Assembly (NCBI RefSeq): GCF_009884975.1
Contig: NZ_CP041970.1
Span: 3,038,001 to 3,102,000 of the forward strand
Direction: 5' to 3'
Length of the DNA: 64,000 nucleotides
Source of the DNA: Acinetobacter dispersus
GTDB taxonomy: Bacteria; Pseudomonadota; Gammaproteobacteria; Pseudomonadales; Moraxellaceae
Position 1 is the first letter of the stretch. Each line of letters begins with the position of its first letter. Shown piece after piece: positions 1 to 13,401 of the stretch. A model generated the notes under the pieces. That model saw nothing but the letters and a program-made list of their open reading frames with translations, was not told the DNA's origin and searched no databases. Position numbers and translations under genes: made by a program.

Positions 1-2
1 AG

Positions 3-1649
3 GCATTGGGTGCTGTTGGCCGTCTATGGGCGCATCAGCCAATCAAACATAGCTATCCGCACTGCTGGCGCCATAAAACTCCAATTATCTTCCGTGCGAC
101 GCCACAATGGTTCATCAGCATGGATGCCAATGGTCTACGCCAAAATGCATTAAATGCAATTGAAAATGAGATCGAATTTGTGCCGGATTGGGGACAAAGC
201 CGTATTCAGTCGATGATTGAAGGTCGTCCAGACTGGTGTATCTCACGCCAACGTACTTGGGGTGTACCAATCCCATTCTTTGTACACAAAGATACCAATG
301 CATTGCACCCACGCACACCTGAATTGATCGAAGAAGTGGCTAAACTGATCGAGCAAGAAGGTATCGATGGTTGGTATAACCGTGAAGCAAGCGAGTTCAT
401 CGGTGCTGATGCAGAACAATATAATGCAGTACGCGATACCTTAGACGTTTGGTTTGACTCTGGAACTACACACTACGCTGTGCTGCGTGAACGTGATGAT
501 CTACAAGATCCAGCAGACTTATATCTTGAAGGTTCAGATCAACACCGTGGCTGGTTCCAATCGTCGTTGTTAACTTCGATCGCGATCAATGAACGTGCAC
601 CATATAAAGGCCTACTCACCCACGGTTTCGTGGTTGATGAGAAAGGCCGTAAGATGTCTAAATCATTAGGCAACATCATTACCCCACAAGACATTATCAA
701 AGATATGGGTGCTGATGGCTTACGTTTCTGGATCGCATCTGCTGACTACCGTTACGAAATGACAGCGGGTAAAGAAATCTTTAGCCGTGCGTCAGATGGT
801 TATCGTCGTATTCGTAATACCTTACGTTTCTTGTTAGCAAACTTGAATGGCTTCAAACCATCAACAGATGCGTTACCTGTCGACCAGTTGATTGCATTGG
901 ATCAATACATCTTACAACGTGCTGCTGAGGTTCAAAAAACCATTCAGCAAGCCTATGAAGAGATGAATTTCCACATTGTAACCAATGCACTAACAAGCTT
1001 CTGTATTAATGACTTAGGTGGTTTCTACCTCGACATCATCAAAGATCGTCAGTACACCACCAAAGCAGATTCACAGGCACGTCATTCTGCGCAAACAGCG
1101 CTATATCATATCGTGCAAGCTTTTGTTCGCTGGATGTCACCTATCCTCAGCTTTACCGCACAAGAAGCTTGGCCATTGATTCCAGAACAAACTGGAAAAT
1201 ATGTATTTACCGCAGAATGGTATGACATCCCAACTGCATCAACAGCAAACTTACTGTCTGAAGCAGATTGGCAAACATTGATTAGCGTAAAATCAGCAGT
1301 AAATAAACAGATTGAAGCGGCACGTAACGCTAAACTCATCGGTAGTAACCTATCTGCTAAAGTTGAACTTTGGGCAGATGAAGCATTACAAACATTGTTA
1401 AACCAATTGGCTGATGAATTACGTTTTGTCTTGATTACCTCTCAAGTCATCGTTCACCCTTATGCTGAACAAGGCGAAAGCACAGACCTCGAAGGTCTGC
1501 GTGTGCAAGTTTCAGCAGCAGATGGTGAAAAGTGTGTACGTTGCTGGCATGTATTGCCAGATGTAAATACACACGTTGGTCATGCTGGTTTATGCGCTCG
1601 TTGTATTATCAATGTCACTGGCAGTGGCGAAGTGAGAAAATATGCATAA
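3..1649 (+). CDS. ileS: Isoleucyl-tRNA synthetase, C-terminal part (5' end outside window)
   Basis: Class I aminoacyl-tRNA synthetase that charges tRNA-Ile in the cytoplasm. The reading frame is open from base 3, so the gene starts upstream of the window; about 548 residues are visible against roughly 940 in the family. Visible are the end of the editing domain, the catalytic-core segment with DVWFDSG, the KMSKS signature (KMSKSLGN, near bases 651-674), the anticodon-binding helical domain and a C-terminal zinc finger with four cysteines (CVRCW near residue 507 and CARC near 532). The stop overlaps the start of lspA by 8 bases, the usual gammaproteobacterial ileS-lspA coupling. Identity is certain; only the start is missing. 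Confidence 0.97.
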   Translation, partial: ALGAVGRLWAHQPIKHSYPHCWRHKTPIIFRATPQWFISMDANGLRQNALNAIENEIEFVPDWGQSRIQSMIEGRPDWCISRQRTWGVPIPFFVHKDTNALHPRTPELIEEVAKLIEQEGIDGWYNREASEFIGADAEQYNAVRDTLDVWFDSGTTHYAVLRERDDLQDPADLYLEGSDQHRGWFQSSLLTSIAINERAPYKGLLTHGFVVDEKGRKMSKSLGNIITPQDIIKDMGADGLRFWIASADYRYEMTAGKEIFSRASDGYRRIRNTLRFLLANLNGFKPSTDALPVDQLIALDQYILQRAAEVQKTIQQAYEEMNFHIVTNALTSFCINDLGGFYLDIIKDRQYTTKADSQARHSAQTALYHIVQAFVRWMSPILSFTAQEAWPLIPEQTGKYVFTAEWYDIPTASTANLLSEADWQTLISVKSAVNKQIEAARNAKLIGSNLSAKVELWADEALQTLLNQLADELRFVLITSQVIVHPYAEQGESTDLEGLRVQVSAADGEKCVRCWHVLPDVNTHVGHAGLCARCIINVTGSGEVRKYA

Positions 1650-2184
1650 TTCTGTGCAAACAAGCCCAACAAAAAAAGGCTTATTCCAATTTTACCCGCA
1701 CAACGTACTCTGGCTTGGACTTTCAGTCCTTGCCATTGTGTTGGATCAATGGACCAAATGGATTGCAAGTTCGCATTTAAACTATGCGGACCCTGTTCCC
1801 GTCCTGCCGTTTTTAAATTGGACACTGCTGCATAATTATGGCGCAGCATTCAGCTTTTTGTCGGATGCAGGTGGCTGGCAACGCTACTTCTTTACCTCAT
1901 TAGCAGGTTTTGTTTCGGTAATTTTTGTTTTCTGGCTGATGCGTATGCCTAAGAAAATGATTGTATTACCGATGGCAATTGCCTTGATTCTTGGTGGAGC
2001 AATTGGCAATCTGATTGACCGTGTCAGCTTAGGATATGTGGTCGACTTTATTCATGTTTACTATCAAAACAGCCATTTTCCAGCCTTCAATCTTGCAGAT
2101 AGCTCAATTACCCTAGGCACGATTTTGCTGCTGATTGATACTTTCTTCTTAGAGAAGAAACGCAACCAAAATGCGGATGCATAA
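1642..2184 (+). CDS. lspA: Lipoprotein signal peptidase (signal peptidase II)
   Basis: Inner-membrane aspartic protease that cleaves the signal peptide of prolipoproteins after diacylglyceryl modification. The 180-residue product has four predicted membrane helices and both catalytic aspartate motifs: NLIDR (about residue 115) and FNLADS (about residue 150). The start ATG lies inside the end of ileS and the next gene begins one base after the stop, so ileS-lspA-fkpB read as one translationally coupled operon. Length is typical. Several lipoproteins encoded in this window (near 12.8 and 37.9 kb) would be substrates. Confidence 0.96.
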   Translation: MHNSVQTSPTKKGLFQFYPHNVLWLGLSVLAIVLDQWTKWIASSHLNYADPVPVLPFLNWTLLHNYGAAFSFLSDAGGWQRYFFTSLAGFVSVIFVFWLMRMPKKMIVLPMAIALILGGAIGNLIDRVSLGYVVDFIHVYYQNSHFPAFNLADSSITLGTILLLIDTFFLEKKRNQNADA

Positions 2185-2185
2185 G

Positions 2186-2668
2186 ATGAACGAAATTATC
2201 CAACCAAACGAAGAAATTCGTATTCAAGAAGGCTCAAAAGTCGACTTACATTTTTCTGTATCGGTTGAAAATGGTGTTGAAATCGACAATACCCGTGGTC
2301 GTGAAGAACCAGTCAGTCTTGTAATTGGTGATGGCAACCTGTTACCAGGGTTCGAAAAGGCTTTATTTGGTTTACGTGCAGGCGACCGTCGTACTGTACA
2401 TTTACCACCTGAAGATGCTTTTGGACCTTGGAATGCCGAAAATATCCAAATCTTTGATACGGTTAAATTTGAACAACGCCCAACCGTGGGTCATATGATT
2501 GAGTTTGAAGACAAGGCCAAAGCTACACTGTTTGGCGTTGTAAAATCAGTCAATGATGACACCACAGAAATCGATTTTAATCATCCACTGGCAGGCAAAA
2601 ATATTACTTTTGAAGTGGAAATCTTCAAAGTCACCCCAGCAGGCCAGCAAGGCATCAAATTGATGTAA
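2186..2668 (+). CDS. fkpB: FKBP-type peptidyl-prolyl cis-trans isomerase (SlpA/FkpB type)
   Basis: Cytoplasmic FKBP-family prolyl isomerase with an inserted-flap chaperone domain, as in SlpA/FkpB. The 160-residue protein shows the FKBP core (VDLHFSVSVENG near the start, VIGDGNLLPGFEKALFGLRAGDRR in the middle, PPEDAFG after it) and the family's usual C-terminal return strand (ITFEVEIFKV). I chose the ATG one base after the lspA stop because homologues start near this MNEII; an in-frame ATG 15 bases upstream inside lspA is possible. It is the third gene of the ileS-lspA-fkpB operon, also the order in E. coli, and is followed at once by a terminator. Confidence 0.93.
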   Translation: MNEIIQPNEEIRIQEGSKVDLHFSVSVENGVEIDNTRGREEPVSLVIGDGNLLPGFEKALFGLRAGDRRTVHLPPEDAFGPWNAENIQIFDTVKFEQRPTVGHMIEFEDKAKATLFGVVKSVNDDTTEIDFNHPLAGKNITFEVEIFKVTPAGQQGIKLM

Positions 2669-2670
2669 CA

Positions 2671-2699
2671 AAAAAGCTCTCAAATGAGAGCTTTTTTTA
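2671..2699 (+). terminator. Rho-independent terminator of ileS-lspA-fkpB
   Basis: AAGCTCTC and GAGAGCTT pair around a short loop and are followed by a run of seven T, three bases after the fkpB stop. Confidence 0.85.
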
Positions 2700-2773
2700 T
2701 CGCCTAAAAAAAGTATAAGATCATTTAAAGGCATTCATTTTTAAAATCAAAGCAATAACATAGGAATTTAAGC

Positions 2774-3316
2774 ATGCTGATTTATATTATTGTTGGTAGT
2801 ATTCGGGAAGGTCGTACAGCGATCAAAGTCGCAAATTGGGTACAGCAAGCGACAACTGAACTCGCATTAAAAGATATTCAAACCGAAGTTGTTGATCTTA
2901 AGGAATGGGACTTACCGCTATTTGCAGGTTCTCATCCACCTGCGACAGGCATCTATGATCAGCCGAAACAACAGCAATGGGCGGATAAAATTGCGCAGGC
3001 ACAGGCGTTTATCTTCATTAACCCTGAATATAACCATGGCTATAGTCCAGCACTGAAGAATGCCTTGGATTATGTGGGTAAAGAATGGCAAGGCAAACCT
3101 GCAGCCTTTATCGGCTATGGTTCTACCAATGGCTCACGTTCAATCAGTCAAATTCGCCAAGTAACCTCAAGCTTAGGTATTGTTGATCCAAATGCTGTGA
3201 TTGAAATTCGCGACATCTTTAAACGTAATAAAGACGACAACTTTGAAGCTAATGAGTTTGAAGTGAAAGGATTAGCAGCGCTAATTAGCAAACTACAGAA
3301 GTATCATATCGCTTAG
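2774..3316 (+). CDS. NADPH-dependent FMN reductase family protein
   Basis: Flavodoxin-like fold quinone/flavin reductase (NADPH-dependent FMN reductase family) of 180 residues, probably cytoplasmic and FMN-bound. Seen: the phosphate-binding loop GSIREGR at residues 8-14 and the family motif NPEYNHGYSPALKNALDYV around residues 83-101, which sits at the flavin and dimer interface. A GGAATTTAAGC ribosome site precedes the ATG. It stands alone after the fkpB terminator. The physiological substrate (quinone, azo dye, chromate or flavin) cannot be told from sequence. Confidence 0.85.
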   Translation: MLIYIIVGSIREGRTAIKVANWVQQATTELALKDIQTEVVDLKEWDLPLFAGSHPPATGIYDQPKQQQWADKIAQAQAFIFINPEYNHGYSPALKNALDYVGKEWQGKPAAFIGYGSTNGSRSISQIRQVTSSLGIVDPNAVIEIRDIFKRNKDDNFEANEFEVKGLAALISKLQKYHIA

Positions 3317-3512
3317 TTGTACGCCTAAGCGTACATTGATCAGGTCAATTTACGTCTGTTCCACTTTCGACTTAGTCGCTAATATATGAATCATAGAGAG
3401 ACAGGAAGTCTCATTGAGAATAATAAAACACACAGGACGTGGTCGTTAATAGGATATCAACGACATAAACTGAATATGAAGAAGCCCCGTCAGGATGATG
3501 GGGCTTCTTTTT
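3317..3512 (+). ncRNA. Possible small RNA or structured 3' UTR
   Basis: This stretch without a reading frame contains a series of short hairpins: a 7-base inverted repeat with a 4-base loop at 3318-3335 (TGTACGC/GCGTACA), GAGAC/GTCTC near 3397-3411, and GTCGTT/AACGAC near 3442-3464. It ends in a strong terminator at 3480-3512. The arrangement is that of a 3'-UTR-derived or independent sRNA. No known RNA family was recognised, so this is inference from structure only. Confidence 0.3.
3480..3512. terminator. Bidirectional terminator between convergent genes
   Basis: GAAGCCCC (3481-3488) pairs with GGGGCTTC (3500-3507), followed by T5. It lies two bases from the stop of the convergent AAA ATPase gene and can serve both strands. 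Confidence 0.8.
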
Positions 3513-3514
3513 AT

Positions 3515-4240
3515 CTATTCTTTCTCTAACAACTGCTGGATTCTCTTTTGATAATTATTTAAAAAATCCTTTGTTACCCGAAAATGCTCTGTTTCTTCAT
3601 AAGATATTTCTTTAATCCCTGAATCCGAAAACTGATAAATTTTGGCATTTGGATAAGCCAATAAAATGGGAGAATGGGTGGCAATAATAAATTGAGATTG
3701 CTCCCGACATAAGCGATCCAAAACCGATAAAGTTGTCATCAACATTGTTGGAGACAAGGCTGCTTCTGGCTCATCCAATAGATATAAACCTTTCCCTTTT
3801 AATTTCATTGTTAATAGTTTTAAGAAAGCCTCTCCATGCGAGCGCAAATGTATATCGCCCCCATACTCCACCAAATAGTTTACTTGTTTCATATAGGTTG
3901 CAACGTTATAGAAGCTCTCGGCACGCAAAAAGTAGTAATCTTGAGGCTTCTTATAGCTTTTTATTGTTCGAATCGCCTGATGCAAATCAGAAGCCGTTGT
4001 TGCCGTATTTAATTGCACATTCCGTGTTCCACCTTCTTCTGAAAAACCCAAAGCAAGCGCTAAAGCTTCAAGAATGGTCGACTTTCCTGAACCATTTTCT
4101 CCGACAAAAAAGGTGACTTCTGGATGGAACTCGATACTTTCTAAATCATTAACCGCAGGAACGACATAAGGATAACTGGCCCAATCCAAGGACTCAGGTG
4201 ATTTAAACTTCACAGCTCGAATGTAGGGTCTTTCTTGCAT
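3515..4240 (-). CDS. Solitary AAA-family (ABC/SMC-like) ATPase
   Basis: A 241-residue single-domain ATPase of the RecF/SMC/ABC class without membrane or nuclease domain. Seen: Walker A GENGSGKST at residues 47-55, an SHGE signature-like segment at 134-137, Walker B LLDEPEAAL at 154-162 and a switch histidine (ATHSP, residue 189). It resembles the 'AAA family ATPase' proteins of COG3910. The gene is alone; a small membrane-protein gene lies upstream on the same strand but is separated by about 100 bases. The substrate is unknown. It lacks the long coiled coil of true SMC proteins and I saw no TOPRIM partner that would make it an OLD/Gabija-type defence system. Confidence 0.7.
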   Translation of the reverse strand: MQERPYIRAVKFKSPESLDWASYPYVVPAVNDLESIEFHPEVTFFVGENGSGKSTILEALALALGFSEEGGTRNVQLNTATTASDLHQAIRTIKSYKKPQDYYFLRAESFYNVATYMKQVNYLVEYGGDIHLRSHGEAFLKLLTMKLKGKGLYLLDEPEAALSPTMLMTTLSVLDRLCREQSQFIIATHSPILLAYPNAKIYQFSDSGIKEISYEETEHFRVTKDFLNNYQKRIQQLLEKE

Positions 4241-4347
4241 AAAATATTGGCAAAACGATTTGTTATAGCATGCTAGATTTTTAGTTTGAAAAATACCTTA
4301 ATTCATTGATAAACGTCTTAGGCTGTCGTATTGTAAATCTAACAGAA

Positions 4348-4698
4348 CTATCCTAAATTTTGCTGCTTTAGGCATTCAATCATTTCATCCAATACTTTCT
4401 GCCCCATCGTTGTTCGCACAACTTCATTTAAATCCCCTGCTAAAAAACAAGACCAAGTCGTACTCGTTGAACCAGAAGAATGCGCATAACGTCCACAAGC
4501 AGACCAGACCTTTTGGTCTGATGTAATAGAAGCTAAATACAGCTCCCCTTCAGGATCATCCAATATCCATTCGCGAATAACTCTAGGTGCTTGATATTTT
4601 TTCTTAGGTTTTTCTAACCACGTCCATACTAAAAAACCTAAATAGACAATTCCAATAGCAGATAAAAGTTCATAGAGAATCATCAGTCCTAATAGCAT
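4348..4698 (-). CDS. Hypothetical membrane-anchored protein
   Basis: Unrecognised 116-residue protein. One hydrophobic N-terminal segment (residues about 2-27, ending WTWLEKPKKK) would anchor it with the positively charged side in the cytoplasm; the rest is a soluble domain with two cysteines and a Ser/Thr-rich middle (HSSGSTSTTW). It lies between the rRNA operon terminator and the AAA ATPase. No function is proposed. Confidence 0.55.
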   Translation of the reverse strand: MLLGLMILYELLSAIGIVYLGFLVWTWLEKPKKKYQAPRVIREWILDDPEGELYLASITSDQKVWSACGRYAHSSGSTSTTWSCFLAGDLNEVVRTTMGQKVLDEMIECLKQQNLG

Positions 4699-4777
4699 TT
4701 CTTATTTAGCATCTAATTAGGATAAAAATAGCACGACTCGTTAAATATTGGCTTCTATTTTTCTTTTTCCACACGAT

Positions 4778-4811
4778 AAAAAACACCCCCAGCCGTTAGG
4801 TTGGGGGTGTT
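4778..4811 (-). terminator. Terminator of the rRNA operon
   Basis: On the minus strand AACACCCCCA pairs with TGGGGGTGTT and is followed by six T. It lies about 10 bases past the 5S rRNA 3' end. Confidence 0.9.
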
Positions 4812-4821
4812 CTAATTTAAA

Positions 4822-4936
4822 AGCTGGCGATGACTTACTCTCACATGGCAAGTGCCACACTACCATCAGCGCTAAGAGGTTTCACTTCTGAGTTCGGGAA
4901 GGGATCAGGTGGTTCACTCTTGCTATTGTCGCCAGC
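4822..4936 (-). rRNA. rrf: 5S ribosomal RNA
   Basis: A 115-base minus-strand sequence with complementary ends (GCTGGCGA at the 5' end, TCGCCAGC at the 3' end) and the conserved CCCGAACTC loop and GAAGTGAAAC segments. It is the last gene of the rRNA operon. Ends are placed by the terminal stem. Confidence 0.95.
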
Positions 4937-5142
4937 AAACTGTTGTGGTGCTTTCGGGTCTTATTCACGATGTATTCATCGTATGCCTTACTTACGGTCC
5001 AAAGAGTTATTAACGGATTAGATTATTGAGTCGAAGTTTATTGCTTAGCAATCACTAAATCAAGTTCTTTGTTCAAGATCAGGTTTAACTGATCTTTTAT
5101 GAATCGATTATCAGCTTTACATACAACTGCTTGGGTGTTGTA

Positions 5143-8034
<2,892 letters not shown>

Positions 8035-8417
8035 ATACAACCCCAAACAGTCGTTAACACATACAAGTGAGTGTTATCGTTGCAAACTTAATTGCTACCA
8101 TCTGTTGTCCTGTGAATTTAATCACCGTACAGCTTCAATCTAATTCATATACCAAAACGCTTGATTCAGTTAATTTGCTAGTTCTCAGATTAATTCTTCA
8201 TCCAACTGCAATACTTACGTATTACCGTTAGTGTCAAATTAATCGAGTTTGAACAATTTATTTCAGACTCAATTTTCTAATCTGTTAATGATTAACTACC
8301 ACCTCGTCGGTGTGTAGTAAACTGTGATAAATCACAGAACTTAATAAGCTATCTACTTACTAAATTCTATAAGCTATCTTGGAATTCAACTTTCGTTTTA
8401 CATCACTTTGTAATGTA

Positions 8418-8493
8418 TGGTGGAGACTAGGAGAGTCGAACTCCTGACCTCCTGCGTGCAAAGCAGGCGCTCTACCAACTAAGCTAAGTCCCC
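8418..8493 (-). tRNA. tRNA-Ala (anticodon TGC)
   Basis: A 76-base cloverleaf on the minus strand: GGGGACT acceptor, anticodon loop CTTTGCACG with TGC, GTTCGACTC T-arm, CCA encoded at 8418-8420. It sits in the 16S-23S spacer, 55 bases downstream of tRNA-Ile. Confidence 0.96.
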
Positions 8494-8548
8494 AGCTTAT
8501 CATTTAATGAACGACATATCTTTCAATCTAAGCTACTGCAATCAGATT

Positions 8549-8625
<77 letters not shown>

Positions 8626-8684
8626 TCAGATACATCTTCGAAGAACAACTTGTTGTGGATTCTTACCGATCGTCAATCTTTCGT

Positions 8685-10222
<1,538 letters not shown>

Positions 10223-10487
10223 AAAATCATTAGTAGCTTATGGCTACAAATCTTGGCTCATCAATTTTCTGACTAAAAATTCGCTCAAATAAACTTCGAG
10301 AAATTTCTACCATTCAATCAATGAAATATTTTCGATCGATCAATCAGTAAAAATCCACACAAGTTGTTCTTCTATTCTCTTAATGATCTCTTTATCGCCT
10401 CGTCAGCGATAAATTAACGCAATGAATATCTAACAACTTAACCAGTAAAGCTAAGTTATTTTTGCTTCATCGCGTCGGGATGTGTGC
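10223..10487 (-). other. rRNA leader region
   Basis: Untranslated leader between the rRNA promoter and mature 16S. It contains the 5' half of the 16S processing stem (10348-10373). No coding sequence was seen. I could not place a convincing boxA. Confidence 0.6.
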
Positions 10488-10515
10488 ATTATAGGAGATT
10501 TTTTTTGGTGTGCAA
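10488..10515 (-). promoter_or_regulatory. rRNA operon promoter
   Basis: On the minus strand TTGCAC (10510-10515) and TATAAT (10488-10493) are separated by 16 bases. A/T-rich sequence lies upstream (UP-element-like) and a GC-richer start region (CCCGACGCG) downstream. The leader from here to the 16S start is about 260 bases. Confidence 0.8.
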
Positions 10516-10606
10516 GCTTTTTTAAACCCTTGTTTTATTGAGTGTTCTTTTTTTACACACAAATATGTTTAACAAGCGATCAATACAGCTGTAACCATAT
10601 AAAATT

Positions 10607-10639
10607 AAAGCAGAAATATTTTAAACATATTTCTGCTTT
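10607..10639 (-). terminator. Terminator of the cyclophilin gene
   Basis: AAAGCAGAAATAT and ATATTTCTGCTTT form a 13-bp stem with a 7-base loop, followed on the minus strand by AATTTTAT. It is six bases from the cyclophilin stop. Confidence 0.75.
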
Positions 10640-10644
10640 GCTTT

Positions 10645-11202
10645 TTACTTATTGTTCTTTATCTGAACACTGATAATTTTGATTGGCTGTTTTGGCACAT
10701 TTTGATGCATTCCGAAGTTAGCTGTCGGTACTTTTACAATCTTGTCGACAATATCCATACCTTTAGTCACTTTACCAAAAACGGCGTAACCTGCATCCAT
10801 TGGCGATTTATTTAAAAAGTTATTATCTGCGACATTAATAAAGAATTGGCTACTTGCAGAGTTTGGATCTTGGGTACGTGCCATTGCTAAAGTACCGCGG
10901 GTATTTTTCAAACCATTACTGGCTTCATTCACGATCGGTGCTTTGGTTGTCTTCTCCACCATGTTTGCATCAAGACCACCACCCTGCACCATAAAACCAG
11001 GAATCACACGATGGAAGATCGTACCCGTATAGAAGTTGCTTTTTACATAGCTTTCGAAATTCTTTGCAGACACAGGTGCTTTATCATCAAAAAGTTCGAT
11101 TTCGATGTTCCCCATACTGGTTTTCATATCAATCATGGTATTTGCAAATAAATGGCTGCTTGCCAAAATTAACCCTGTTGTCATAAACAACTTTTTCATC
11201 AT
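10645..11202 (-). CDS. Periplasmic peptidyl-prolyl cis-trans isomerase, cyclophilin type
   Basis: Cyclophilin (PpiA-like) of about 185 residues that isomerises Xaa-Pro bonds, probably in the periplasm. Seen: an N-terminal signal peptide ([20 protein letters not shown], cleavage after AFA-like LFA), the catalytic block [13 protein letters not shown] containing the active-site Arg, Phe and Gln, and GTLAMAR...SASSQFFI. The start at the tandem ATGs is preferred because it gives a clean signal peptide and has GAG seven bases upstream; an upstream in-frame ATG at 11244 would bury the signal sequence. The gene is monocistronic with its own terminator. Confidence 0.9.
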   Translation of the reverse strand: MMKKLFMTTGLILASSHLFANTMIDMKTSMGNIEIELFDDKAPVSAKNFESYVKSNFYTGTIFHRVIPGFMVQGGGLDANMVEKTTKAPIVNEASNGLKNTRGTLAMARTQDPNSASSQFFINVADNNFLNKSPMDAGYAVFGKVTKGMDIVDKIVKVPTANFGMHQNVPKQPIKIISVQIKNNK

Positions 11203-11304
11203 TGCTTTTCTCGGCTTGAACATAGATTTGTTGTGAAAGCTCATCTTAGTTTTGCAAATCTAATTTTGCTATTTCTATTTGTTATCTTTAAAACAAAAAA
11301 CCGA

Positions 11305-11320
11305 TGTTTCACGTGAAACA
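11305..11320. other. parS-like centromere site (perfect palindrome)
   Basis: TGTTTCACGTGAAACA, identical to the widely conserved chromosomal parS form bound by ParB. It is extended by CGA/TCG on both sides to a 22-base palindrome. It lies between two convergently spaced minus-strand genes, about 38 kb from oriC. Confidence 0.75.
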
Positions 11321-11335
11321 TCGGCTCGTACTTTA

Positions 11336-12433
11336 TTAACTATGTTTATCCCAAAACTTTCTAAAGTTTTTGGCAACTTCAATAGTATTACGTTTGGCCT
11401 TACTTGAGACTGGCGTGAGGTTAATAAAGCCATGAGTCTGATCTGGGTAATCCACGTATTGGACTTTAACTCCGTTTTGTCTGAGCTTATGACTATAGAT
11501 TGCACCCTCATCATGAAGTAAGTCATGCCCCGCAGTAATCACATAAGCAGGTGCCAACTTTCTGAGGCTTCCATAGGTTGGTGAGATTAACGGATCGTCT
11601 AATGCAACATTATGCTGTGTTGCATAATAGTCAGTCACATAATCCACATCTTTACTGGTCAGTACCAAGCCCTCTCCATAGGCATAGAACGAAGGATGAC
11701 GGCTTTTGAAGTCAACGACAGGATAAATCAATAGCTGTGCTTGTGGCGCATAAGCTTTACCCACGGAGTGCTGTGCAACGACCGTACTAATATTGCCACC
11801 CGCACTATCCCCTGCAACAGCAATGCGATTCTTATAAATTTTCAATTGACGGCGATTTTGATATACCCACGCCAAGGCATCTTCACAAGATTTAATCAAT
11901 AACTGTGGTGATGCTTCGGGTGCTAATGGATAGTCAATACTTAATACTTGTACTTTTGCATACTTGGCAATTAAGCGACACGCTTCGTCATGTGTATCTA
12001 AACCACCGACCACAAAGCCACCACCATGATAGAACACAATAATCGGTAGCTTTTTATTTGGCGCAGGATGATAGTGTCTGGCAAAGACAGTCCCACTTTG
12101 TAGAGGAAGACGAATATCTTCAACCGATGCAACCGAAGTTGGTTTATTGATGATTGCCAACATTTGCGCGTCAAATTGACGGCGAGACTCAATCGGATCA
12201 TCACCAATGAAGCCAATGCGCCCTTGTTTAATTTGGACAGCCATCAGACATTTGGTAAATGAATCTAAATCTGGATATTGGTGCGGATAAGCTAAAATCT
12301 TAGCCAAGGACTCTTGTACGATTTTGGGGAGCTTATCGAGTGCTCGTGCAGCAGGACCTTGTCCTTTATCTAAAATCGTCTGAATTTTTTGAGGTAATGC
12401 TGTCACTTTTGTCCCCTTCTTCGCTCTGTCCAT
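11336..12433 (-). CDS. Alpha/beta hydrolase, hormone-sensitive-lipase family esterase
   Basis: Carboxylesterase of the HSL (family IV) type, 365 residues. Seen: the oxyanion-hole motif HGGGFVVGG, the nucleophile elbow GDSAGGN, and a C-terminal part with the catalytic Asp (AGHDLLHDEG) and His (QTHGFINL). There is no signal peptide, so it is probably cytoplasmic. The start is uncertain: ATG at 12433 has a weak AAGG 10 bases upstream, while an in-frame GTG at 12406 has a better AAGGGG seven bases upstream and may be the true start. The parS-like palindrome lies just past the stop. The natural ester substrate is unknown. Confidence 0.85.
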   Translation of the reverse strand: MDRAKKGTKVTALPQKIQTILDKGQGPAARALDKLPKIVQESLAKILAYPHQYPDLDSFTKCLMAVQIKQGRIGFIGDDPIESRRQFDAQMLAIINKPTSVASVEDIRLPLQSGTVFARHYHPAPNKKLPIIVFYHGGGFVVGGLDTHDEACRLIAKYAKVQVLSIDYPLAPEASPQLLIKSCEDALAWVYQNRRQLKIYKNRIAVAGDSAGGNISTVVAQHSVGKAYAPQAQLLIYPVVDFKSRHPSFYAYGEGLVLTSKDVDYVTDYYATQHNVALDDPLISPTYGSLRKLAPAYVITAGHDLLHDEGAIYSHKLRQNGVKVQYVDYPDQTHGFINLTPVSSKAKRNTIEVAKNFRKFWDKHS

Positions 12434-12772
12434 AATTCTTGTTGCCTTCGACTATATGCTTTTATAAAGTCTTAGATCAAGTTCAAGATTTCAAAATTAT
12501 GTCGTACGCTAAAGGGCTATTCTAAAAAAGTCATTAACCATTGTGCTTATTACCACTCACTTTTTATGTCAACTCAATCGTGTCTTACAAGTTCGTTTTT
12601 CAAAACTATAAAACTAGAACTAATGTCTTAGCTCTAGTTTTATATCACTTTTAAAGTGTCAATTTTATGAATTAAGTCGATTCACACATTATGTATAGCA
12701 GTACATAACAGCGATTGAAATTAAGGTTGGCATCTCCGATTCAATCTCATGCTCATCGGCTTAATAAAAAAA
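12434..12772. other. Intergenic region without a gene
   Basis: No coding sequence supported. It holds the hairpin at 12608-12643 and otherwise A/T-rich sequence upstream of the esterase. Confidence 0.6.
12608..12643 (-). terminator. Probable terminator of the small lipoprotein gene
   Basis: A 15-base inverted repeat with one mismatch (ATAAAACTAGA...CTA and TAG...TCTAGTTTTAT) lies about 130 bases past the lipoprotein stop. On the minus strand it is followed by ATAGTTTTG. Confidence 0.5.
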
Positions 12773-13012
12773 TTATTGCGCAGAACCGCCTGCTGAACCA
12801 GACACAGAACCTGAAACGTCAGCAGAAGCACCGCCAGGTTGAACATCTACCGAAGTACCTGCTTGCACACCAACACCACCTTGTACACCTGATGGGCTTG
12901 CACTTGTTGTTTGAGCTGAACCAGAAGCATCCAACCCACCTTGAGTTGAGCAACCCACAGCTGTTAATGCAACACCAGATACAACCATAGAGATCAATGC
13001 TAACTTTTTCAT
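12773..13012 (-). CDS. Small Gly/Ser-rich lipoprotein
   Basis: 79-residue predicted lipoprotein: a basic N-terminus MKKLAL, a hydrophobic stretch and a lipobox ending TAVGC at residue 20, followed by a low-complexity mature part rich in Gly, Ser, Ala and Val with repeated GVQ/VQPG/DVSGS units. The start was chosen at the ATG with AGGAAA upstream; the longer reading frame extending to 13162 has no signal peptide. The function is unknown. The mature region is probably disordered and, after LspA processing, attached to a membrane facing the periplasm. Confidence 0.75.
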   Translation of the reverse strand: MKKLALISMVVSGVALTAVGCSTQGGLDASGSAQTTSASPSGVQGGVGVQAGTSVDVQPGGASADVSGSVSGSAGGSAQ

Positions 13013-13352
13013 TGTGTATTTCCTTTCATTATGACAAAAAGCAAAGTTGTCTTTGCGTTGCCTATAATTCACAATTTTTTTCTTAGACGTGATGCGTATT
13101 AGTTGCAGTTTGTTATGCAAGCAGCACTGTTTTGCAATTTTTCTTAAATAGACTACGTTCATGTTTCACATATTCTGTAATCGGTGCAGCTTTGCTAAGG
13201 TGTTATGAATTAAGTGGTTTCATTCGTTTGGTCTTTATTTCTGATGCAAAAAAGCATTTATCTTATTTTTTTATAATTCATAGAAAGACTGCACAATCTT
13301 CTTAAAAGATTACAATTAGGTAATTTTGATTAAAAATAAGTGTAGTGCACAT
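13013..13352. other. Intergenic region without a gene
   Basis: No coding sequence supported. It presumably carries the lipoprotein promoter; a terminator for the next minus-strand gene lies at its right edge. Confidence 0.5.
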
Positions 13353-13382
13353 AAAAAACCGTGATTTTTCATCACGGTTTTT
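13353..13382 (-). terminator. Terminator of the MBL-fold gene
   Basis: AAAACCGTGAT/ATCACGGTTTT stem with a 5-base loop, followed on the minus strand by TTTTTTAT. It lies about 20 bases past the stop. Confidence 0.85.
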
Positions 13383-13401
13383 GCAATTTCCTAATTTAAG
13401 T

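Noticed and set aside
3515..4240. Defence-system ATPase (OLD/Gabija or retron type)
   Set aside because: No TOPRIM/nuclease domain and no partner gene nearby; only a solitary ATPase can be claimed.
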